A stretch of 43,169 bases of DNA. It comes from Nanobdellota archaeon (lineage in GTDB: Archaea; Nanobdellota; Nanobdellia; Parvarchaeales; Parvarchaeaceae). Both the position numbers and the translations under genes were made by a program. The notes below the pieces were generated by a model. The model was given only the letters and a program-made list of their open reading frames with translations, had not been told where the DNA came from and made no database searches. This document shows, piece by piece, positions 1 through 7,665 of the stretch; position 1 is the first letter of the stretch; the number at the start of each line of letters is the position of its first letter. The stretch is taken from NCBI GenBank assembly GCA_021794235.1, contig JAJYRE010000002.1, forward strand, positions 1-43,169. Direction: 5' to 3'.

Positions 1-77
1 TGATGATTGCATCAACCCTGTTCCTTACCCTTACACCGTATTTTGTAGTTCTCATAGATAATAGATACGCACATTAA
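1..77 (+). CDS. C-terminal fragment of a hydrophobic (membrane?) protein, truncated by the left window edge
   Basis: Frame 3 reads ...MIASTLFLTLTPYFVVLIDNRYAH* with TAA at 75-77; hydrophobic tail. Not in the ORF track because it is partial. Confidence 0.4.
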   Translation, partial: MIASTLFLTLTPYFVVLIDNRYAH

Positions 78-168
78 GTATTTGAAATTTTAGTATCTTA
101 GCGTATTTATACCTTTCCTGTTCTTTATATTGTAAAAATAACCCGTTCAGTGAAATAAAGAGGTTACT

Positions 169-175
169 TTTATAA
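169..175 (+). promoter_or_regulatory. Archaeal TATA-like box (TTTATAA) about 26 nt upstream of the ATG at 198
   Basis: TTTATAA centred near -26 of the start codon, consistent with a leaderless transcript. Confidence 0.55.
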
Positions 176-197
176 GAAAGAAGGCATTTGTAATGTT

Positions 198-1178
198 ATG
201 TATAAACCATTTTTTATTTTAATGCCGCTATTACTGGCCATACTGCTACTATCGACAGGGGTTGCTCACGCTTTTGTCTATTCGGATATACAGATAATGA
301 GCAATATAACACAGACCCATTCGCAGATATCAGTCTCATCGGTAGAATATATCGCTACTTTCTACAATCTGTCTGGAAACGTGCTTAATATCAGTTTTCC
401 CTCGGCCATAGAAAACCTGAAGCTAGTCGGGGGTGCGACTAAGGCCGATATACTGCCATTCAACGCGTGTAGCACCTTTTCACCCAACACTCATTGTACG
501 TTAGTAGAGGTTTATGGAGTACAGAACGGCGTACCGGTGTCATTTACCTATAATTTTAACGAAACCTACCCGGTGGGTTCAAGCTATTTCAATACTACAC
601 TTTACTTTTTACCACCTTCATTCACCAGATCCCTTTCAATAAAAGTTTCTCTTCCCAACGGCGCTTTCCTGCCTTCGAGTCCTTACTACGCACCGTCTAT
701 ATCCTCTTTTTACATACGGAACGGTCAGGTTTCAGCCACCTGGGTCCTGGCTAATCAGACATTCTCAAACAATCAGAATTTTTACATAGAACTGCCGTTT
801 ACAATCGAATATTCCGGCAATTTTTCCGCTAAGAGCGTTAATACCCTAAGTGATGCCCCGTTTCTAATCGGGATCCTAGCTAGTGTGGCAGTAATCGCGA
901 TAAGTGCGGTACTAGTTCTAATCAGGCGCAGAAAGGCAAATTCATCAAAGAAAAAATCAACAAACCACAAGAATAATCTCTTCACGAAACTACTAAGCGA
1001 TGACGAGAAAAAGGTCCTGAACTCCATAAGCGGAGTACGCTATACCCCCCAGTCTGCTGTTATAAGTGCGACTGGTTTCTCGAAAGTAAAAGTTAGTAAG
1101 ATACTATCCAAATTGGTAAAATACAGACTCGTAAAACTGAAATCAAATGGACGGCAGAACCTGCTCAGAAGATCTTAA
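198..1178 (+). CDS. Membrane-anchored protein with signal peptide, extracytoplasmic domain, one TM helix and C-terminal cytoplasmic winged-helix (wHTH) domain
   Basis: N-terminal signal-like FFILMPLLLAILLLSTGVAHA; TM IGILASVAVIAISAVLVLI followed by RRRK; C-term LLSDDEKKVLNSISGVRYTPQSAVISATGFSKVKVSKILSKLVKYRLVKLKSNGRQNLL resembles archaeal membrane wHTH regulators. Confidence 0.75.
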   Translation: MYKPFFILMPLLLAILLLSTGVAHAFVYSDIQIMSNITQTHSQISVSSVEYIATFYNLSGNVLNISFPSAIENLKLVGGATKADILPFNACSTFSPNTHCTLVEVYGVQNGVPVSFTYNFNETYPVGSSYFNTTLYFLPPSFTRSLSIKVSLPNGAFLPSSPYYAPSISSFYIRNGQVSATWVLANQTFSNNQNFYIELPFTIEYSGNFSAKSVNTLSDAPFLIGILASVAVIAISAVLVLIRRRKANSSKKKSTNHKNNLFTKLLSDDEKKVLNSISGVRYTPQSAVISATGFSKVKVSKILSKLVKYRLVKLKSNGRQNLLRRS

Positions 1179-1180
1179 TT

Positions 1181-1516
1181 ATGCTTAACAAGATGAAGGG
1201 ATATAGGGCTGAAAGAAAGGTGAAGCTTTTGCTTACCGAGGTGGGCTGGAAAGTCGTAAGAGCAGGGGGCAGCCTGGGTGAATATGATCTTATAGCATTC
1301 AAGGAAGGTTCCTGTATCTTCTTTCAGATAAAATCTACAAAAAAGAGCAAGTTCTACTATTACGGATACATGCAGGATACATACGAGGGGTTCCCCTTTA
1401 GGTTGGTCGTTGATTTTGGGAGGAACAACATCAGAATTTCTGAGCCGAGAAAGATGTTCGGACCCTCCGATGGGCAGAATTTCCATGAATTTCTGAATGG
1501 AAACAGTTTCCAATAG
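1181..1516 (+). CDS. Holliday junction resolvase Hjc-like / PD-(D/E)XK nuclease
   Basis: YRAERKVKLLLTEVGWKVVRAGGSLGEYDLIAFKEGSCIFFQIKSTKK matches the E...G..VVR..GS...D......(E/Q)xK pattern of archaeal Hjc-type nucleases. Confidence 0.7.
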   Translation: MLNKMKGYRAERKVKLLLTEVGWKVVRAGGSLGEYDLIAFKEGSCIFFQIKSTKKSKFYYYGYMQDTYEGFPFRLVVDFGRNNIRISEPRKMFGPSDGQNFHEFLNGNSFQ

Positions 1517-1573
1517 TTTCTAACAAATATTTTAATAGCATTAATTTTTACATATTCTTAGAAAATTAGAAAA

Positions 1574-1620
1574 AATTAAAGGCAGTTTTCGTTACTCGGA
1601 CTCGAGAACTGCCTTTAATT
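1574..1620. terminator. Long perfect hairpin between convergent genes (possible bidirectional terminator or structured RNA)
   Basis: AATTAAAGGCAGTT (1574-1587) is the exact reverse complement of AACTGCCTTTAATT (1607-1620); the stem extends further as TTCG/CGAG-type pairing with one G-U. Confidence 0.6.
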
Positions 1621-1631
1621 ATTAATTTTCC

Positions 1632-1814
1632 TTACCCGAATGCTATTCTAAGACCTATTACTATAACAATCAATACAACACCAAGTGCTATGACTACCTT
1701 GGGTTTTACGGTTATTTTACTCTTGTAATCGGCATAGTACTGCACCAATCCACCAAAAGAGGATGGCATTCTTGCTTGGCCTTTGTTGTTTAACATAATT
1801 TTATCTATGCTCAT
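1632..1814 (-). CDS. secG: Preprotein translocase subunit Sec61-beta (SecG)
   Basis: MPSSFGGLVQYYADYKSKITVKPKVVIALGVVLIVIVIGLRI: conserved archaeal Sec61-beta pattern and single C-terminal TM. Confidence 0.85.
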   Translation of the reverse strand: MSIDKIMLNNKGQARMPSSFGGLVQYYADYKSKITVKPKVVIALGVVLIVIVIGLRIAFG

Positions 1815-2350
1815 GCCTTGTTATTAAAACTTTCTATATGTGTTATATCCTTAAGATTCGGGCCGGTTTCTTTCGGCTTTGCTACGCTGTCAAGACTGGG
1901 GTATCCTATAGGTATAACGCCCCTTACAAGGTATCCTCCAGGTATGTTCAGCAGCTTCTTTACAGCGTCCTGTTGGACGGTGGCTATCCATGCACTTCCC
2001 AAACCAAGGTCCGTAGCATAAAGCAGTATGTTCTCTATCGCTAGGGACGCGTTCTCCACGCAGAAAGTCTGAGCGCTCTCAGAGTCGAATGCCCTGGTAA
2101 GCTTCTCCCTGTCGCACGCTACAACTATGATGAATGGGGCGGTCTCTATGTGGGGTGTAAGGCATATCCTGCTGAGTTCCAACTTCGTGGGTCTTTCAGT
2201 GACTACTACAAATTCATATTCGTGTATGCCACCAGCCGCGGGTGCGCTTTTGGCCGCTTCTAATATATCGATTATTATTTCGTCTTTTACCTGTTTTTCA
2301 AGAAACGAGAATACAGTCTTTCTGTTTGTTATAGCTTGACGGACGTCCAT
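1811..2350 (-). CDS. Nitroreductase family protein
   Basis: RKTVFSFLEKQVKDEIIIDILEAAKSAPAAGGIHEYEFVVV, ...NILLYATDLGLGSAWI..., IPIGYPS: nitroreductase/FMN-binding pattern; 4-bp overlap with secG. Confidence 0.85.
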   Translation of the reverse strand: MDVRQAITNRKTVFSFLEKQVKDEIIIDILEAAKSAPAAGGIHEYEFVVVTERPTKLELSRICLTPHIETAPFIIVVACDREKLTRAFDSESAQTFCVENASLAIENILLYATDLGLGSAWIATVQQDAVKKLLNIPGGYLVRGVIPIGYPSLDSVAKPKETGPNLKDITHIESFNNKA

Positions 2351-2374
2351 TACTATGTATGAAGCCAGCTTAAT

Positions 2375-2566
2375 TTAAGAATATCTCTCTACTATTTCTG
2401 CTTTTACTTCGGCCTTACCGCCCTTTGACTCTGCGAGAACCTCTTCGCATACCAAGCATTTTATAGTAGTAGCAGCATTTGCAAATATTACCTGTTCATT
2501 CTTGCACTTCTGGCACCTTACCTTTATGAACTTGCTTTCAGCCGGTTTGAATATTATCTCATCCAT
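2375..2566 (-). CDS. rps27e: 30S ribosomal protein S27e
   Basis: FIKVRCQKCKNEQVIFANAATTIKCLVCEEVLAESKGGKAEV: S27e zinc ribbon (CxxC...CxxC). Confidence 0.9.
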   Translation of the reverse strand: MDEIIFKPAESKFIKVRCQKCKNEQVIFANAATTIKCLVCEEVLAESKGGKAEVKAEIVERYS

Positions 2567-2571
2567 ATTAT

Positions 2572-2865
2572 CTATTTGATTTCTAATTTCCTCGCTTTGT
2601 TTCCCCTATTTTGGGTTGTCATTTTACCGCATTTAGTGCATTTATACCTTATATCGTATCTCTTTGACTGCTTTACGCCAAGCCTCTTTGCGTGCTCAAA
2701 CATTGGGTATGGTGTGGATCCGTATCCGTGCTCTAGATTCCAGCCCTTTCTTCTACTACCCGCTGTAAGAGTACCTCTCTTTCCACCCTTCACCTGTACC
2801 ACTTTTTGGAGGGTGTGCTCCTTACAGAACTTACAATAGCGTTTTACTTGTGATGGTAACTTCAT
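2572..2865 (-). CDS. rpl44e: 50S ribosomal protein L44e
   Basis: RYCKFCKEHTLQKV...GSRRKGWNLEHGYGSTPYPMFEHAKRLGVKQSKRYDIRYKCTKCGK: L44e signature. Confidence 0.9.
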   Translation of the reverse strand: MKLPSQVKRYCKFCKEHTLQKVVQVKGGKRGTLTAGSRRKGWNLEHGYGSTPYPMFEHAKRLGVKQSKRYDIRYKCTKCGKMTTQNRGNKARKLEIK

Positions 2866-2954
2866 TTACTTTGATAAAAATATATACTATTTAACTCTTT
2901 CTATGGTCATTTACTCCGTCAATCAGTCTAAAAACCATCGAAACTGGGTACAGA

Positions 2955-2961
2955 TTTAAAT
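2955..2961 (+). promoter_or_regulatory. TATA-like box (TTTAAAT) upstream of the sedolisin gene
   Basis: TTTAAAT about 26 nt upstream of the ATG at 2982. Confidence 0.5.
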
Positions 2962-2981
2962 CATAGAGGCATTAAATTAAA

Positions 2982-5384
2982 ATGAAATTGTTGGCGGTTC
3001 TACCTGTACTGGTATTATTGTTTAGCCTTGGGACCGCTCATGCTGCGGTATCGTTGAACTTAAACCAAGTGCCTTTTCAAGGAAGCAGCTGCAGCTTTCT
3101 GTCCCCACAGCAGATACAGAGTGCATATGGTTTTAACCAGCTCTATAACACGGGAATAAACGGGAGCAGACAGAGTATAGCCATAATCGACGCGTACGGG
3201 GATCCAAACCTCCAGGTGGACATCAATTCATTCGACTATCAATACGGCCTGTCCCCGCTGACAGTGGGCTCCAACCTGATAGTTAAAACACCTTTAGGCA
3301 CGCCAACGTCACATTTCAATAACTGGACCGCTGAGACTGCACTGGATGTAGAAGTCGCACATTCACTAGCTCCGGGGGCAAAGATATACCTGGTATTAGC
3401 ACCTAATGAGAGCTCATTGTTCAACGCCATAAACTATACCGTGAATAATCTGCCAGTAAACACGATATCCATAAGCTGGGGCAGCTCAGAATTAGGGTAT
3501 TCCAGCTCGAGTATAAACTACTTCAATAGTATTTTTTCTGCTGCAGAACAGAAAGGCATAAACATGTTTGTAGCAACAGGCGATTCCGGTGCCTACAACT
3601 CCGCGAATTCCCTGAATGTAAATTTCCCCGCATCCAGTCCGAATGTTGTAGCGGTTGGAGGTACTACTCTCTCAGTTTCATCCTCGGGTTTATATGGGGG
3701 CGAAGTCGGGTGGAACGGTAGCGGCGGCGGCCAGAGCCAGTTCTTTCCAAGACCGTCATTCCAACCTTCTCTAAGCAATTATAGAATGATACCCGATGTG
3801 GCATTCAATGCCGGTAATCCGATTTGCATAGTCGTTAACCAATCGGCCAGAGGATATTATGGGACTAGCGTAGCGGCACCATCATGGGCGGCTATAGACG
3901 CCTTGATAAACCAGAAAGTCGGCGGTGACAAAGCGTTTCTTTTACCAAATCTGTATAAAACTTATTCCAGCTACGGCCAATTGGCGTTTAACAATATCAC
4001 GAGCGGATGCAACGGGCAGTACTGTGCGGATGGGAGCTACAATGAAGTTACGGGTCTTGGTTCACCAAAAGTATACCAGTTAGTACAGATAATATCAAAA
4101 TCCTCGTATAAACTAACATTTGATCCGTCTAGCCTGAACGCGGTGTTTAATGTAAACGGTATAAACTACACATCAAAAGTTTCTTTGAACTTTACTTACG
4201 GGGAAAAGATTTCATTAACCGCATACTCCAGCAGCTCAAAGAGCGTAGGAACCACCAATTTTACTTCTTTCTCCGGCCTGGTAAACACAAAAAACAGAGC
4301 AGTGTCGTTTTTCGTGAATAGCTCGGGAGTTGTGGACATAAACTATCTGGATTTCTTTGATGTTAACCTGAATGGTGTAGATGGTAATTCCAGCTCTTCT
4401 CGCATGATACCTGGGGGTAATACAGCTGAGATAAGTTCCCCGGCACGTGTGAATTACAGCAATGTACAATACACTCTTCTCGGTTTCAGAATAAACAATG
4501 GGCCCATAATATACTCAGATGGATACAACGTAAGCGTGTATGAGCCTATGAATATCAGTTTTATATGGAACAAAGCCTACAAAACGGATCTCTCGGTAAC
4601 CCCGGTCTCATCTCTGTCCGTAAACGTGTCATTTTCAACATTCGAGCCCTTATCGAACAACATCATCAAGACTACCTCTACTATCTCGGGCAATGAGGGG
4701 ATTTTTGCCGTGAATAACACTAATATATCTGTTTACAGTAATCCGCAGATAGTAGCAAACCATAGGTATGTTCTCCAAGATTTTAGTTTCAAAGCAAATC
4801 AGATAGGCGTATCAGCGAATTTCCTAGAAGAGAAGCCGCTCCACATAAATTTCTACTCGACGGATGGGAGCAGCATAACTCCCGGCGTTATGGAAGTCGG
4901 TTTCAACAATACTAACTACACTTACATCAACAGTACAACCGTGTGGGGCCCCTTATCCGGTAACTTTACTATAAATCGAATAATCTATAAGGGGGTACAG
5001 ATGTTCAGCCAGCCCATCGCCCTAAACTCCAGTGTGCGTAACCTTAGTCTTAGTCTGCCCGTCAGCAACGTAGTGGTATTTTTGTCGACTTATTTTGGGG
5101 TACCCGTAATAGGCGCCAATGTTAAATTACTGGTCGGCAACAGCACTTTTTCCAATTCTACCGGGTTATCAGGCAAGACGGTTTTCTATAATATCCCACA
5201 AGGGAAATTCAACTTAGGGATAACCGCCTACGGAGATACCTACACATTCAATGATTTAAGCTCAACCTCTCCAAATCTAGTGGTTTCACCCGCCCTATAT
5301 CAGCTGTACATACTGCTCGGAGTCGTGTTGGTAGTGCTCATTGGGTTGTTTTTGTTTGAAAAAATAAAACACCGTAAGAGATAG
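2982..5384 (+). CDS. Sedolisin-family (S53) serine-carboxyl protease, secreted with C-terminal membrane anchor
   Basis: Signal peptide; IAIIDAYGDPN; ETALDVEVAHSLAPGAKI (ExxxD catalytic motif); ATGDSGAYN (oxyanion Asp); YYGTSVAAPSWAA (catalytic Ser); C-term TM LYILLGVVLVVLIGLFLF + KIKHRKR. Confidence 0.88.
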   Translation: MKLLAVLPVLVLLFSLGTAHAAVSLNLNQVPFQGSSCSFLSPQQIQSAYGFNQLYNTGINGSRQSIAIIDAYGDPNLQVDINSFDYQYGLSPLTVGSNLIVKTPLGTPTSHFNNWTAETALDVEVAHSLAPGAKIYLVLAPNESSLFNAINYTVNNLPVNTISISWGSSELGYSSSSINYFNSIFSAAEQKGINMFVATGDSGAYNSANSLNVNFPASSPNVVAVGGTTLSVSSSGLYGGEVGWNGSGGGQSQFFPRPSFQPSLSNYRMIPDVAFNAGNPICIVVNQSARGYYGTSVAAPSWAAIDALINQKVGGDKAFLLPNLYKTYSSYGQLAFNNITSGCNGQYCADGSYNEVTGLGSPKVYQLVQIISKSSYKLTFDPSSLNAVFNVNGINYTSKVSLNFTYGEKISLTAYSSSSKSVGTTNFTSFSGLVNTKNRAVSFFVNSSGVVDINYLDFFDVNLNGVDGNSSSSRMIPGGNTAEISSPARVNYSNVQYTLLGFRINNGPIIYSDGYNVSVYEPMNISFIWNKAYKTDLSVTPVSSLSVNVSFSTFEPLSNNIIKTTSTISGNEGIFAVNNTNISVYSNPQIVANHRYVLQDFSFKANQIGVSANFLEEKPLHINFYSTDGSSITPGVMEVGFNNTNYTYINSTTVWGPLSGNFTINRIIYKGVQMFSQPIALNSSVRNLSLSLPVSNVVVFLSTYFGVPVIGANVKLLVGNSTFSNSTGLSGKTVFYNIPQGKFNLGITAYGDTYTFNDLSSTSPNLVVSPALYQLYILLGVVLVVLIGLFLFEKIKHRKR

Positions 5385-5424
5385 TGCATATTAAACATAA
5401 AAATGTCTATAATATTTACTAACT

Positions 5425-7665
5425 ATGGAGAACAGAACCAAAGACTACACCATTTCAAGGGAGGAGGGGGATATTGTTCTCACATACAGGGTGGATCTCA
5501 ATGTATTATACCCCAATCCGGAAGATAATGAAGTCATCTTCGAAAAGATAATCAATGCTATACTGGAATCCGGAGACGTGACGTCACTTGTAATAGCTAG
5601 CGACAGAAATTATATCTACACGAAAGAGGCTGTAGATATCCTAAATAATCTGGCAGACATCTACAGGAAGATACTGGAATCCGATATGGTAAAGCAGTTT
5701 CCGGAAGATGTACAGAGGCAGTTTTCTGAGCAAATATCCTCCCTCAATTACGTAATATTCAACAGACTAAAAAGGGATCCTATAGGAGCTTACGTATTTG
5801 CGGTAAGGGCAGAGCGTGAGATAAGGGTTCTAGCCAGAAACAATCCATCCGCAGCTCTTTCAGAGGTACTAAACCGATTCTCCAGCCTTCTTTCTATACT
5901 CGCAACTTCTGAGATAATAAAGAAGAGCGCGAGCTACTTGCTGGGATACAGGATAGGCGACAGAACTCCTTATCGATCCCTGCTTAAGCCGCTGATAAGG
6001 CCAAATTTCACTTACACCAGAATACAGTCCGAGCCGCCGATATCGGCAGAGGAGGTGGATACGTACAAGATAGACGATGCGGACGGTACGGAAGTTACTA
6101 TATATAAGATACCCGGAGTATCGCAATACCTATACCATCTCTCCCCCCCGGAACTGCTTCTTAACGTTGACGAATACAATATACTGGACCAGGTCAGGAC
6201 AAACTTGATAAACTACAGGCCGCAGGAAGAGGAGTTCACAGACCCGGTAAGGATGAGGGACGTATTCTTTAACCTTAGTAAGGATATGATAATAGACATA
6301 AGCAGCAAGAGCAAGTACAACATAGGTTTTAAGGACGTAGAAAAACTAGCAAGAATCCTAGTGAGGCTAACGGTGGGCTTCGGAATCACCGAAGTGATTC
6401 TAGCAGACTCGAGAGTCGAGGATGTGTATCTAAACTCTCCCATAAGCCATTCCCCCCTATTCGTTAAGCATAGCGTATACGGGGAATGCGCATCCAACAT
6501 AATTCCTAATGCGAGGGAAGTCGACGCGTGGGCTTCAAGATTTAGGTTAATGTCCGGAAGACCTCTGGACGAGGGACACCCTGTTTTAGATACAGAATTA
6601 ATAACGAGTCTTCTCAGAGCCAGGGTCGCCATATCCCAGAAACCACTATCTCCGTACGGTTTGAGTGTAGCGTTCAGGAGACACAGGGAGAATCCATGGA
6701 CAATACCGTTGTTTATCAACAACGGCATGATATCCCCGTTTGCAGCAGGGCTGCTGTGGTTCTGTGTCGAGGGCGCCAGAACCGTCCTAATAAGCGGTAC
6801 AAGAGGCGCAGGTAAGACATCTTTCCTTACTTCTCTTATGCTTCTGCTTATGAAGCGCTACAGGGTAATAACCGTTGAAGACACCCTGGAGATACCAACA
6901 GATGCCTTTACGAACTTAGGCTACGACATCCTTTCGCTAAAAGTACAGAGTGCAATAACAGGAGAGAAATCTGAGATGACAGCAGAAGAGGGAATACGTA
7001 CAACGCTCAGGCTGGGAGACAGCTCACTGGTGGTGGGAGAGGTTAGAAGCACGGAGGCAAAGGCACTCTATGAGGCTATGCGTGTAGGCGCCCTGTCAAA
7101 CGTAGTCCTCGGAACAATACACGGAGAAAACGCATACGGTGTGTTTGACAGGATAGTTAACGATCTAGGCGTCCCAAAAACAAGCTTCAAGGCGACGGAT
7201 TTGATAGTTTCTGTGAACAAGATAAAATCCCAGGACAGGTTGACCGAGAAAAGGCGCGTTCTAAACATAACCGAAGTAAGAAAGGACTGGGTTGATGATC
7301 CGCTCTATGAGAACGGTTTTGTGGACCTGGTGAAATATGACATAAAACAGGACGCGCTTTTAGCTTCAAGCGATCTTCTGGAGGGAAATAGCGATGTAAT
7401 CAAGCAGATAGCCTCAAACGTAAAAGACTGGGCCGGCAACTGGGATGCCGTCCTTGATAATATTCAGGCGAGAGCCGATATACTCAAGATGCTGGTTGAC
7501 TATTCGCAGAAAAAGAAAGATCCTTCGATCCTGGAGGCTAAACACTCCGTCTCGGCTATCGACCAGTACTATGACATAGTAAGCAAGTTGAAGGAAGAAT
7601 ACGGTTCGGCCGAGAGAAGTAACATAGTAAAAATGTTTGATTTATGGCTAAGAGAACAAAAGTGA
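5425..7665 (+). CDS. Type II/IV secretion (pilus/archaellum-type) ATPase, GspE/TadA/FlaI-like, with long N-terminal domain
   Basis: Walker A LISGTRGAGKTSFLTSL, VITVEDTLEIP (Walker B/Asp box), GEVRSTEAKALYEAMRVG and GTIHGENAYGVFDRIVNDLGV His box. Confidence 0.9.
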   Translation: MENRTKDYTISREEGDIVLTYRVDLNVLYPNPEDNEVIFEKIINAILESGDVTSLVIASDRNYIYTKEAVDILNNLADIYRKILESDMVKQFPEDVQRQFSEQISSLNYVIFNRLKRDPIGAYVFAVRAEREIRVLARNNPSAALSEVLNRFSSLLSILATSEIIKKSASYLLGYRIGDRTPYRSLLKPLIRPNFTYTRIQSEPPISAEEVDTYKIDDADGTEVTIYKIPGVSQYLYHLSPPELLLNVDEYNILDQVRTNLINYRPQEEEFTDPVRMRDVFFNLSKDMIIDISSKSKYNIGFKDVEKLARILVRLTVGFGITEVILADSRVEDVYLNSPISHSPLFVKHSVYGECASNIIPNAREVDAWASRFRLMSGRPLDEGHPVLDTELITSLLRARVAISQKPLSPYGLSVAFRRHRENPWTIPLFINNGMISPFAAGLLWFCVEGARTVLISGTRGAGKTSFLTSLMLLLMKRYRVITVEDTLEIPTDAFTNLGYDILSLKVQSAITGEKSEMTAEEGIRTTLRLGDSSLVVGEVRSTEAKALYEAMRVGALSNVVLGTIHGENAYGVFDRIVNDLGVPKTSFKATDLIVSVNKIKSQDRLTEKRRVLNITEVRKDWVDDPLYENGFVDLVKYDIKQDALLASSDLLEGNSDVIKQIASNVKDWAGNWDAVLDNIQARADILKMLVDYSQKKKDPSILEAKHSVSAIDQYYDIVSKLKEEYGSAERSNIVKMFDLWLREQK

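Noticed and set aside
1175-1513. 112-aa minus-strand ORF
   Set aside because: Complete antisense overlap with the Hjc-like gene, no domain resemblance.
6213-6728. 171-aa minus-strand ORF
   Set aside because: Antisense to the secretion ATPase catalytic region.
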